Source: Siderastrea siderea
Lineage: Eukaryota; Cnidaria; Anthozoa; Scleractinia; Rhizangiidae
DNA length: 64,000 nucleotides
Direction of reading: 5' to 3'
Assembly (NCBI GenBank): GCA_964030785.1
Contig: OZ034972.1
Coordinates: 15,199,231 to 15,263,230, forward strand
Part shown: one piece after another, positions 10,900 to 23,100 of the stretch
How positions within the stretch are numbered: position 1 is the first letter of the stretch
Layout: every line of letters begins with the position of its first letter
Position numbers and translations under genes: made by a program
Notes under the pieces: generated by a model
Told to the model about the DNA's origin: nothing
The model's database searches: none
Seen by the model: only the letters and a program-made list of their open reading frames with translations

Positions 10900-13360
10900 G
10901 TTTGGTTTGAAGGTGAAAGCACTTGCTCTGAATATGAAGAGGCAGAAAGTTGTGTTCAGGAGCACAAGAGGAGATCCCAACGTCATCTCCAGCGTCTGCC
11001 TTGAGGTGTTGGCATCGTGACAAATGTAGTCAGACACGAGTTTCCAACTGTTTCCAACTGGATTCTTGTTACCTTCTTTAAGGGAAACCCAACCCAAACA
11101 ACATCTGTTGCTTACGCTCCTCGTACTCTGGAGACCGATGAAGAAGAGAAGACGGAATACTACAATCACACCAGAAAGGTACTTGTAGCCCCTGACCGAA
11201 CATTTCTGTTTGTCACACACTTTCTAAAAGAAGGACAACGCTAATGGGGAATTCCTGGTAGAGCTCACATTCGAAATTTTCACTTCAAGGCACCAACATG
11301 TTGTCCCAGAAGAAGGACTAGAAGAGAACAGGGAAGTAGGAAAGATATGGACATGGCTTTCCAAATTAAAAACCAAAGCCCAAATTAATTCTATTTCAAC
11401 GCAAAAAAAGTGGAATAACAGCAGCGTGAACTCAAAGGCACCAATTCATTCTCCAGGATTGGGTCTGACCGTCGAGCAGTGTTAGCTACAAAAGGGAAAT
11501 TTATGGTTGAAGGAAACTAAGGGTGACAACGGGTTCATTTCAGGAGCGGTATAACTTGATAACAAAAGTTGGTTCCAGCCAGTGGAAGTGATAAAAGAGG
11601 GCCCGGCTGCCACTATAAACGATTCATCGATGCTAACAGGGCAGCTCTGGAAGATTGCCTCGATACTTTCTCACAGACAAAGCATGAAAAGCTCTCCGTT
11701 GATCCACGCGTAATCTAGGCGAGGGACAGGATGAAAGCCTCTTACAGGGCTCATGTTGGAAGTTCTCACCAATACACGAACCCTCAAGTGTACGATAGTT
11801 GATGCAGAGCTTACTGAGCAAATCAAAGAGTTCTAGGGAACCAAAGTTATTCAGTAGTGAGGCAAACGTAACAATAAAGATTGATGGCAGGAGGTCAATC
11901 CAGCCAGCTCAGATTAGAAGTGAGACTGAGGCCAGAGCAACGAGTTAATGCACGATATCAGTTAAGACCCCTCAGAAACTGTGGGCGAATACGAAGAAAG
12001 TGAGACTATATACGCTGATCTTCCCACTGATGACATCTCTCTCACTCCTGAGTGTCTGTCTACTTATAAGATGTCGATGTCGTTGAACACAGGGAAGGAT
12101 TGTGGCAAAGACGGGCTAGTTCTTGAACTCCTAAAGTAAAGTTGTAATAAGAATTTGTTATTCTCTGCATCGTTATCAATCGTGAGCTTCCAGACCACTG
12201 GGCCATCCCATACTACAGAGATGACATCCAAAGAGATGACAATGAGCAATGTCTTTGCTAAAGTATAGAAGCAATGCCCCTCAGCAGTGTACGTTCAGTC
12301 TGGATCCTTCTGCGTTTACCTGCACAGAATTCTGGAGTCGCGGGCAACAGCAGCACATGAGCTGGCTCTGACGCCATCCTGGACTGGAATGTGTGAAAAT
12401 TAGGATTCTATCTGCCGTCTTCACTCTCATCGACTCCAAAAAGGTCTTCCATTCTATCCTCCGCGGCAGACAAGTATAGATTCCTCTATCCTGTGGCATT
12501 CCAGAGTCGGGAAAACTGTCCAAGCCTCCAGTAAAGTCTACGCTTACACTGGAGCAAACGTTGTTTCGCCTGATGGAGTCTGTCCAATGTTTGACATTCT
12601 GTGTTTGCCAAGGATACCTTTTAGTATCGCATTTGGTTATCAACTGATGCAAGCTATTACTAAACGGAGGGGAAGGAGAACTGGGGTTCACTGTTGTGCC
12701 AACAGGAAGCTAGACCTCGCAGACGACATCGCATTGCTCTTATTCAGACACCAGTAAACAAGCCCACGAGTTACTGGTCTCTGTTAGCGGGAATGCAAGA
12801 GGGTTGGGCTGCAACTCAGTTCTTAGAAAACAAAAGTTACGAGCTTTAACTCAGAGAAGCCAGTTATCCACACAATGGACGGTCCCGTTTTGGAAGTACA
12901 ACATAAATTTAGACACCGCTCAGCTTTTATCACCTCCTCTGGGGGAGATACGTAGGGCTCTAGAGTGGAAAGCTTTGCACAGACATATATTGGAAGCCCA
13001 ATCCAGGCGATTACATCAAAAGGGCATTGTCCATGGCCACTATTAAATCACCACTTTTTTACGGCTTGTACACATGGACACTCCATAATCCAAGTTGCGA
13101 TGGCAATGGGACACCTTAGCCTTGCTGGCTGATGCATCCGCTACCCAAAATCCTTTAGTTCTTTGGTACCCAGTTCGAGGCACTGTCTCAGATGAAAGAC
13201 CGCGTCTGACCTTCATCGACATTAGTAAGTAATATGGCTGCCGGAATGGTGACATTATGAAATGCGTTCGCCAATGAACGACAAGGTCCTCTGTACCGGA
13301 GTGGTTCTTAGTGCCCAAGGCACTGTCGAGACTCCTTCGGCATGAGGATGGAATGACATT
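10900..13360 (+). mobile_element. Heavily decayed LINE (EN and RT remnants)
   Basis: Across several frames on the plus strand there are ordered relics. An AYAPRTLETDEEEKTEYY-like endonuclease segment lies near 11110-11165. NTGKDCGKDGLVLELLK (RT motif like APGPDGIPAELLK) is near 12090-12140. LIDSKKVFHSI (palm A) is near 12430. DILCLPRIPFSIAFGYQL and then LADDIALLLF (catalytic box) lie near 12590-12750. A C-terminal piece with ERPRLTFIDI and LLRHEDGMTF lies at 13190-13360. Many stops and indels show great age. The clade cannot be fixed. Confidence 0.7.
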
Positions 13361-14649
13361 CATACTACTACAAATTCATTCTGGTTCCCTTCTGTGACTC
13401 TGTTTTATTAACAAATAATGGCATGAGAATTTGGGATGACAATTAGATTACTGGTCTAAGATCTCATCCAAAGGCCAGTTCATGCCGCAGCTGTACACGC
13501 CCAAGATTCGCACTCTGCTGCAAAAACGTAGAACCCAGAACAGCCCAGGCATTCGCATTTTTTGAAAACGATTTAACAAATACTTCACGGTGGGGACCAA
13601 CTTACCTGTTCAAATGCCCCATTGTACAGAAAAACTGTCGAAATCCTCACTTCAGGGTTCGTGCACAAACTTCCGAAAGATAATTCAGGACAAATTTGGG
13701 TGGTAACTGCGCGACTACGTTACGTTACAATTAAGTCAGATGTGGAGTGTTTACACGAGACCGACCGGCATGAAAAGTGCTCAACGATTATACCGGTGTG
13801 AACCCACACTGGCAGGAGTTCAGATCGATTCCCATACATATTACACACGACGGGCTCGAACATTCACCTCAAAAAGGATAATTCTCATACCCGTATGGCT
13901 CGGTTCCCAATTACATGAGAGAAACTATCCGTACCGAAGTGACTCAAACCGATCTGAACCGGACGGGATGAATTTCCGAACAGGCCTCATGTAATCTGAA
14001 CAACGCTTCGGTCTCACATAGACGTGCTAATTAAATGTTCAAGCAGATCGTTATATAGTCGCCATTTTTTCTCTTCATCATCTCCACAGAGTTTCATAAG
14101 TTGGCCACGAATTTGGATTCTATGAAACAAAGCCATGAGTCAGTGAGGTCAAAATAAAGAGACCTTTAAATACCCCGGTTTATACTTGACCCTGGGACTG
14201 ACAACGTGGGTAAGTGCCCCACTTTTGCCCAGGGATAGAGCACTGCTGGAATTGACTGACGCATGAATACGAGTAACGAGGAGATTGTTATCTTATACCG
14301 TACTAATTATCAAACAGATATCACTCACTGAGTGAATGATAAAATGACGTCGTCGTGTGTTGAGATGTGCTTTTTTCTTTTTTCGCTTTTTCAACCTAAA
14401 GAAATCATCGTAATACGCATGAGCGAAACTGAACATGTTGACGTGGTTCCATTCAATTGCACTGCACATCCTTTGTGCGCGTCATTTTGTGGCGTGATTA
14501 GCGCGCGCACGCTCGGAACGTGGTAGAAAAAACCAGGAGCTGAGCTGAGCTGTTCAGAGAAACAATGGTCGTTTTCTCCTAAACTAGGACGGTTACCCCA
14601 ATTTTGACGCATAAATTTAAATAAAAATTCTGCTTCGAGATATTTAAAT

Positions 14650-14940
14650 GCCGAAAAGAACACGTCTTTAGGTATAGTAGGGTATGTGTGCACGCAGTAA
14701 ATTCAAAAATAGCATACAATGAAAGATAAATGTCTATTTTGGTTGAGCTGCTCCAATATTTCAATGCAATATATGACGTTTTGAAGAAACTTCAGTTCTC
14801 ATTTCTGATTACTAGGGTTTCTCAGGAAAACCTTGCGGGTCGTATAGTTGCTATTAATGGCTATCCATGTTGTGCAAAAACAAGCACCGTCACCCCTATT
14901 TTTTATTGCATTTTTGAAATGTTCAAAACATAATTACCAA
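14650..14940 (-). repeat. Second copy of the repeat family hosting the nested element at 47.6-49.5 kb
   Basis: On the minus strand this segment carries AAAAATAGGGGTG followed by GTTTTTGCACAACATGGATA and AGCCATTAATAGCAACTA. The same order occurs on the plus strand near 49265-49325. The two loci are diverged copies of one interspersed repeat. Confidence 0.75.
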
Positions 14941-15253
14941 TTGTACCAAGTTTTAGGACATTTTAGACATTCCTTCTATTTCGATGTAATTTGTCCAAGG
15001 TATGTATGTCCCTATAAAAGCTAAAGCACAAAGTTGAGGGCATTACAACACCTTTTTTGTAAGACAAGAGAGGTAACAGCCAACTGCATTGTAACAAAGT
15101 ACGACCCTTCTCTACAAAATAGATTTCCGATACCTGCCTCTTGGACAAGAAAATGCTTCAGGAAGACTAAAATGTTAGAAGGCACTCACAGGGTTCACAA
15201 AGCTGCTTTTAATATCATTATATTATGGGACGTTATATGCCAAGAAACAAGAT

Positions 15254-15259
15254 TTTATT
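15254..15259 (-). terminator. Candidate polyadenylation signal for C2CD3
   Basis: AATAAA occurs on the minus strand (TTTATT on plus), about 512 nt past the C2CD3 stop. It is the first canonical hexamer I noticed downstream. Its use is not shown. Confidence 0.3.
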
Positions 15260-15770
15260 AAGTCCTGTACTTTGTTGTGGAAAGGATAAAAGATTTTTAA
15301 ATCTCTTTCTAAAAAGAAGAGTGCAGTGAACTTGCATCACGATTTGTATAACAGACACCCTAAAGTCCACAAAAGTCCATTGCACCACTTTGTCAAAGAC
15401 GAAGTACTCAAGGACCAAGACAGCGTGACAGATGACCGTACATTTATCAGTGTACGAAGGAGGTATTGACGGGGTAAATAGACTGAGCTTGAAGAAATCT
15501 CTCAGAATGTCGTGGACAGAGCAGAAAGGATACACAAAGCCTCAGTAAATTTTCAAGAGACCAGCCTTCCATGACAAGTTTCGAAACTCTTAAAAACGTG
15601 TTATTTAGGGACTAGAAGAAGTTTTCCCAGCACTATAATAACTTGATTTCGTTCTTAGCGAATGTTAAGTAAAATTCGCTGGGACTGATTTTTGTTAATG
15701 ATAGCTTGAGGTCTGTTACAAAAACGTGCCTGCAAGGTGGCAGTCTGTTGCTATTGCGCTAGATTCACTA

Positions 15771-17175
15771 CTATACATTCCCAGAATTGAAAATTCTAGC
15801 TATTCGATCTGCCTCTGAATCCGAGATTGGAGGTCTTCCATCTCTGCTTGCCTTGTAAACTGGCTCACGTTTAGCAAATCTTTCAGTTATCTTTCCTTTT
15901 GTCTGTTGGTCACTTTTCAAATGACTTGAACGATCTAACAGCTTGGATTGTAAACTATTAGCTTTTTGACGAGAGGAACCTAATCTAAGCGCTCTCATAG
16001 ACTCTGCTAGCTGTTCTGATGGCATGAAGAAATTCGGCAAATTAGCACTTGTTGGTTGATACGTAGCCAGATAACTCGACAATGGAGCTTGTATTGGTAG
16101 TTCTCTGGAGTGAACGTTGTCGTGCGAGGCATAAGAGTCATGGTCATTTTCTTCATCAATTTCAAGGCTTTTACCTTTGACATCCGACAGACCATTAACA
16201 AAGCCACCAGTCCTGTCACTAGCCAAGCCTGTATTTACATGATGGTTTTCAGTGTCGTCTTCCAAAGAGTCGTCTGCATCAACTGGACTTCTTGTTGCAG
16301 CATAATCTTTTTCATGATTGCCATTATCACCGTCACTGCCACCATCAGCATCATCAGAATTCATATCTACCTCACGTTGATGAAATTCAGTCTCTGTAGC
16401 ATTGGTCAATGTGCTACGAACTGTTTCACTGTCCACATTAAATACAACAGGAGAACTTGGCACACCTACAGTCTTTTCCAACTGGCCCACATCTTCCTCT
16501 TCACTGCTAAGCCAGCTGTCTTTAATATCAGTAAACCTTGTTGGTTTTGAATTGTTCTGGACATAACCACTGAACGAAAACTCTCCAGAAACATCAGTGA
16601 TACTGAGCTCACTATCAACAGATGGTCGTCGATCTTCCACTGAAGATTTGTTTCTCTCCAAGCTGATGAAACTGTCTATTTCTGTGTCATGCTGTAAATG
16701 TTCTTCTTTACCCTTATCAAAAGGGAAAATGTCTTTGGAATTAGATGCCCCTGCTCCTCTATCTAACACAGCATCATTAGTTTTTTCACTAGTGTGATAA
16801 TGGATTTGTAAGTCATGAGCTTTGTCCCTTTCCCGTGGTGAGATAAGAGAGGACGGCGAGTGCTCATCATCAGGAACACTGCTTTTCTCACCACTAACAG
16901 ACATCATGCCATGCCTGACATCAGATTCTCCAAATTCAGTTCTCAACAGTTTACTTTCCAAACCGAGGCCTTCCGAAGATGTGTTTTCAGTTCTCACTGT
17001 TTCCAAAGTCTTAGAAGAGGTCCCTAAAGCTGTACCTGTGCCTGTAAAAGGATACCTTGGTGGTTCAACAACGGAAGATCCTTCTTGAGCAGCACCGGCA
17101 TCATTCCACGCGTTACTTGACCTTAACTTCTGGTTTAAATTTTGTTGAAGAGTTTCCAGCTCCTTCATGTTTTGC
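15771..17175 (-). CDS. C2CD3: C2CD3 exon 35 (last; C-terminal tail)
   Basis: Acceptor TATTTTTTCAG, phase 2. It is one exon of 468 residues ending with TAG at 15771-15773. It opens with a heptad-like [20 protein letters not shown], then a long acidic, Ser-rich low-complexity region, then [20 protein letters not shown] and a basic end with [18 protein letters not shown]. The LPNFF motif and terminal helix are the conserved anchors of the tail. Function of the tail is not known to me. Confidence 0.94.
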
Positions 17176-20100
17176 CTGAAAAAATACAATGTCGTTAAAA
17201 CTAAAAGCTTGTTCGACAAGCAGGCAGGCACCTCCCAGCAGGCAGGGAGGTGGTTGCTCGTACTGCAATAAGAACATTTAAATACACTCATTTCAAGATA
17301 GGGAAAAAGGTTTTATGCCCTTCCTATAATATCTGGAAATGGCAAGTGGGGACCTTTCCACGCGGCTTTCCCTACGTAGGGAAAATAATAATGTAGCTGC
17401 CAATCCACTCTAAATGAGCCATTCACAATACAGATTGATCAATTGACTGACTGACTGACTGACTGACTGACTGACTGACTGACTGACTGACTGACTGACT
17501 GACTGACTGACTGACTGACTGACTGACTGACTGACTGACTGACTGACTGACTGACTGACTGACTGACTGAATGACTGATCGATCGAACTCACCCAATTTT
17601 AGCCAAAACACTCTACTACATGACGTGTTCTCAAATTTCTCCTTGGTGAATGATAAGTTTTTTTAACACACTATACTGTGTTTGATCATGTTACATCACC
17701 TATAACCACACACCTTAACTGAGAAAACAGAAGAGATGTGGAACAAGCTGGCAGATTACCAAATGGTGCCTCTGCATCTATGACTGTCTTTAATCCAATC
17801 CCATCAAGTGCATGCGGCCTAAAGCTAATGAGATACTCGTCCTGGTGCCCTGGCAGCTGATCCGACAGAACACTATCTGTGTGCAATCTGCGGTCTGAGT
17901 CATCCTGGTGAATCTTTTGATAAGCATCTTCGTGATCGCTAAGGATAGGTATATCTGTTAAAGCACCCTAAAACCAAGCACATTGAAAAGCATTGGTAAG
18001 TCTTTCTACGCTTGGTAAAGAAAACTGACAAGATTAGAGTACATCGATTATGGAGAGTCCTTTGCCTGGGCCTTTTGTGGAGGGGGGGGGGGGTATTGTT
18101 GTGAACTACATTCAGCTAAACATGTGAGTGACTGAGGTAAATTCGAAAAGATGCGGATTACACTAGGACATGTTACCGGGAGCTGCCTATTTATGAACTC
18201 AGAGCCAGGTGTTTCATCAGAGGTCAGGTGCTGGCCAAATTACCTTGTACCCCTATCTCTCACTTCCCAGCAGCAGTGAATAAACAGTTAATAATGGTGC
18301 GCAGTTTTACTTACATGCTGCTTTGGAGAAGGGAGGTGAACTGTCCTTGAAGCAGGTAAAGATCTTGGTGGAGACACAGGAATAACAGGTGAGACGCCAA
18401 GCTGGAAATTAACACCATACTTGCTTCTTAGTTAGTGGCAAAGGTAAAACAAAGTGAAACAGGTGGTTCAGGCGGGATACTCAGTGTGAAATGATTGTTA
18501 GTTAGGACGACTATTTACTTTCAAAATATCAAACAGACTGTTTAACACAACCATATTTTGGTGTCTTTCAACATTTTACTGTAGACTTGAAGTTTTATTC
18601 GCTTGCTGCTCTTCCCTGTGAACAAGACATTACGACACGCCCTAGTGCTAAGCTTGCACATTAATCCACTTTGAATACTACCCTATACTGTGTTGATGGG
18701 AATGCAACAAATTAATTCACAAGGTAACTATTCATTTGGCTTAACTTGAAAAATGTACATCACAGTTACCTAGACATACCTTAATCTGCCCTTTGCAATC
18801 TCCATCGAAATCGGTGACATTGTACCAGCCAATCAGTTGTCTCATACCAGCCAACAGAGGTGACAGGTCAAACGATACAAACCCAATGACACGGTCTCCA
18901 CTGGAGCCGTCTGGCGTCCCTTCAACAAAGTCTGGTGCTTTAGACTGTACACCTGTACAAAGCATATTACACTTATAAGTTCACTTTTCATTTACACAGC
19001 TACCCTTGTATTAGATGTCTTCTAAAACCCTAACCCTAAAAGTGCCAGTTGGCCTACAGTGCAATATCTTAGACAAAATTTAATGCATTTCTATTAATAT
19101 TCGCTACAAAATTGGCTCAAAAATTGTTGCGCAGACTTTCAATAAAGATTCATTCATTTTCCTGCTATTTTCAAATACAGCATTGGTTGAGAGCTGACAA
19201 TGGAGCGATCAGATGTATTAGGATTTTAATACGCTCATCATGCAGTTACCTTTATCTGGTGTCCCTGAGGTGTGCCACAACTTGAACACAAGATTCTGAA
19301 CAGCAACAGACAAGACATTAATCACATGAAAACGTAAGACGACTACAAAGGTAGGGAAAAGGAAATAAATTAATTTTAAATGATGACTTTTTTCCGCGCA
19401 CCTTAAAATCCTGGTTACAAGCCCGGGGCTTACATAATTTCAAAAGGCTTTTAGTTGGCAAACACACGCTGTTGACAATGACCCATCATTTCAGTCGAAT
19501 TAGTAGAGTGCATTTGAGTGCATTTTAAAACTTCCTATTTTGGGAATATGGCATGATTAGATCCAAAAAAGGGTACAACAAGATGTTTTGTTGCCAGACT
19601 AATTGGCCTATAACCAAAATACTTAGGACTGAGATTTTACAGAAATATTACGAGCAGAAACACAGAAACACTTCATTTTCGTATGACTGTTGGCCGACTG
19701 TCAGCTGATAGTTGAATGCGGTTGAGCACAACAGATCAAAGGTAATCTCTACGTTTCTGTAAACAACAGAAATATCATGTATTAAATACGCACTTATCAG
19801 TAGACCAGAAGAGGCGTCATTCACCTGTGATTTAAGTGAGGTATAACTGATCCTTTCCAGTTTCTGGAACTCCCAGCTGGGGCTGCTTGAAGACATGACA
19901 ACAGATGTACATGACAGAGGAGCAGAGGGCAGAGTTTGATAGGAGACATACACATTGGGCAGTAATCTGTAGAAACAGCAATCAGAGTTTAAGTGACAAA
20001 AACCTATCAAATCAGTTTTATAGTAACATTGTGCTCCACTTGACTAATTCTAACTTTCGATATAATAAGAGAAATGAAAGTCAACATCAATGTGTTAGTT

Positions 20101-23100
20101 GTACGTCTCTCAAGCAAAACGAGCTACATGGATAAACTGGGAATTGCACAGCTGTTACGATGATCTCTTCAACAACCTTTAAATAATAGATGAACAGTAC
20201 CTTTCACCATTGTCTCCTGGAACAGTGGGAAGATGAAGAGCTTGTTCAATGACAACATGAGCTGTGAAAGTGTCGTCACTAGTCTCAGTGATTGGCTGCT
20301 GTCTGTTTATGTTGTGTTGAGTGGGGTTAGCTCCAGTGTGATCTTGGCTGGATATCATGGTACTACTTTGCGTGTCATGATCCTCCACAGGAGAACTAAC
20401 ATCAACAGATTCATCGGAGCTGACATGCTGCCCAAGGTCCATCTGGTAATAAAAGTCAATCAAATTAAAATAATGAGTATCGCAACGCTCAAACCAGTTC
20501 TCTTGTGGTTTCTATAAGTAGCCAGCATTACAGGTGAGGCAGGCAACGAAAACTGGATCCTCTTGCCTGCTAAGGTGCTTGGACTAGAGTGAAATAAGCA
20601 GCAAACAATCTACTGAAGCCAAAAAAATCACCGGGGGTTGATACAGTTTGAGGGTGCTGCCCACCCAAAGAAGTTGAGAGAACACAAGCAAGGACAAAAG
20701 GAATCAACATCATCCAACACTAATGAATCCAGCTTTGTTGCATGATGTTGAACAAGGTGGCCAAACGATTGAAACATTTTGATTCAACACTGTTAACACG
20801 TTACACATGTTTGGTCGTCCTGTTAAGTGTGGGTATCACAGATATTCAGTGGGGGCGCGGTGGTGTAGTGTTTAGCGCGTTGGACTTCAGATCTGAAGGT
20901 CGGTGGTTCAAGGCCCAGTCCCTGCCATTGTGTTGTTTCCTTTGACAAGATACTTCACCCCACATTGTCTCTCTCCACCCAGGCGTATAAATGTGTACCG
21001 GCGACATACTGCTGGGGGGGGGGGGGGGTAACCCTGCGATGAACTGGCATCCCATCCAGGGGGGAGTAGCAATACTCTTAATTGCTTCATGCTATAGAAA
21101 CCGGGTTAAGCTCCAGCCATGTGGGCCTCCTTGGCTCGTGTGCGACTTTACCTAGCATGGCAGATATTTAGTGATGGCTACCTGGCCATTAAAAACAACT
21201 GACTGTACACCAAGAGGCTTCTTTGCATCTGAGACTTTCAAGATCTCGCTATTTGTAAGTGCAACAGATAAGAGAACTGTCATAGCTTGCAATGTTTGAG
21301 GTATCTTTCTGGTTTTGAGGATATCATTATTGGTTAGCTACTGTGTCTAGATGTGGCTATTATCTTAATAAGTCTTTTGCTTTACGTCATTTGGTGATCA
21401 CAACATCCACAACACCATGAAACTACCGATGTTTGCAATCTGTGGTGCTGTGGATGGCCTAAGGAGAACTCTAGATATTCTGAGCAGTGTGTATAGTACT
21501 CAAGCCATCCTACAGATGATAGAACTCTCACCTCAGGATCACTGTTACTCTCAGAGCACAAGTTAAGAGATGCCTGTACATGGACGCATGCGCCAAACAG
21601 ATCATTTGCTCCAGATCTGAACAAAGGGTACAGCCCACTACAAAAAAAAAAAACAGGTGAAAACCGGTTATTGAACTATTCTTGATTTACTTACATATCA
21701 GTAACTCATAATAAACTTCTTTCTTCAAACCAAACGTCTGCAAGAATAACTGGAGGGCATTTGGATGCAACAGGTATATAAGACAAATTTTTTAAAAGAA
21801 TTTTACCACATTAACAGCCAGCGTTCCAAGTCTCACTTACATAGTGGCTTGTGATTTCTCAGATTTTACAACCAAAATAAATTTTTCGTAATACTAGTGT
21901 CAAAAACTGAATAAAAGTTTTATTTTTTGCCAAAAGATAAACCTACATACAAAGCAGTTTAACGCTTTCCAGGTCTTTCTCAGCTGGAAAATGTGGAAGA
22001 AATGTTGTTAATACATCACAATTTAAGCATTTTCTTTCAACTTTTGTTCCCTTGTCTTTCAGCTTTCTGTTCGTTCTTGCATTCATGAAACCCATTTAGG
22101 GTTTGATTTCAATCCAATGATGTTTGGCAAATCCATTACTAGTGCTTTTGCCCTCATATGACATCTAAGCCCATGACGTCCTAAGCAATACCCTCCTCAA
22201 AGCAGCCCACAAAAGAACTGGATTCACACCTGATTTGTCTGTGTTTCCTTTGTTGACTGACAAGTAATGATGAAACATCTACAAAGGCAGAGCCCAGTAA
22301 TCTGTCTCTCTTCCTTGAAGTCTTGTCAGCGTCATGTTTCCTGTCACTGAGCCACAACTGAATCTCTAGTCTCTCTTCTCTCATGTGCCAGGTCAGTGAC
22401 GGCGACGCCAGTAACATGGTATCTCTGGAATGCTTCAGCTCACAGACTAGTTTACCGTCACCAGATTCTTTCACAGAGGACATTCTTGAACATATCGGAG
22501 CTGTAGAAAGAACAAGAAAAAATGTGCTGAACGACTGCATCAAGAGGTGATTGAAACAATAGACTGGAACTCCAAGTTTAGTTAGTAACAAATGTGGATC
22601 GGACTGACTTCTTTGTAGATCACAGACATCGTATTTTAATAGAATATTATTAGCAATTTCAATAGAATATTATTAGAATATTATCATTAACAATTTTCAT
22701 ATATTACTACATTATTGGATACGCACTTATGTTTTGTATTTAATTACTTAAGTTACTTTAATTACTTTGTGTCACCAATTAGCACACCTGCTAAAGTTTC
22801 TTGACACATTAATAAAGTTTATTACAAGTTACAAAATATTGAGACAAAAAGATCACTGAAGAAATTTTTACAGTTTTATTGAATACGCTGTACAACAAGA
22901 AAAGAAAACGTTCTTCGAGGAAACAAAAAAATAGTTTTACTACCAAAGATTTTGCATGGTTTGCATTTTGTAGGGTGGACGATGATATCTCTTGGACAGT
23001 GGAGTTGGATTTGCAAGGTTTTTCATGGAACCACAGGATTTTAAATAACATTGTACATGCCCATGCTCACACCACACACATCATTACAAAGGTGTATGAC

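Larger units (their letters stand above)
13361..15770. other. Intergenic sequence 3' of C2CD3
   Basis: No gene is recognised. 13740-14030 looks like repeat sequence, with GTGTTTACACGAGACCGA near the left and an inverted TCGGTCTCACATAGACG near the right. 14650-14940 matches a repeat in C2CD3 intron 5 (listed separately). The remainder should include the C2CD3 3' UTR. Confidence 0.45.

Noticed and set aside
16110..17088. Plus-strand frames within the last C2CD3 exon
   Set aside because: They are shadows of exon 35. The minus frame is continuous for 468 residues and joins in phase to exon 34.
17410..17611. Minus-strand Ser-Gln-Ser-Val repeat proteins of 60-62 residues
   Set aside because: They are translations of the (TGAC)n microsatellite inside a C2CD3 intron.
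19027..19038. CCCTAACCCTAA resembling telomere repeat
   Set aside because: Only two units, inside an intron. A similar two-unit run occurs near 58005. Chance or a trivial relic.
20851..20925. Possible functional tRNA gene
   Set aside because: A- and B-boxes are present, but the acceptor stem does not close and a SINE body with target duplication follows.
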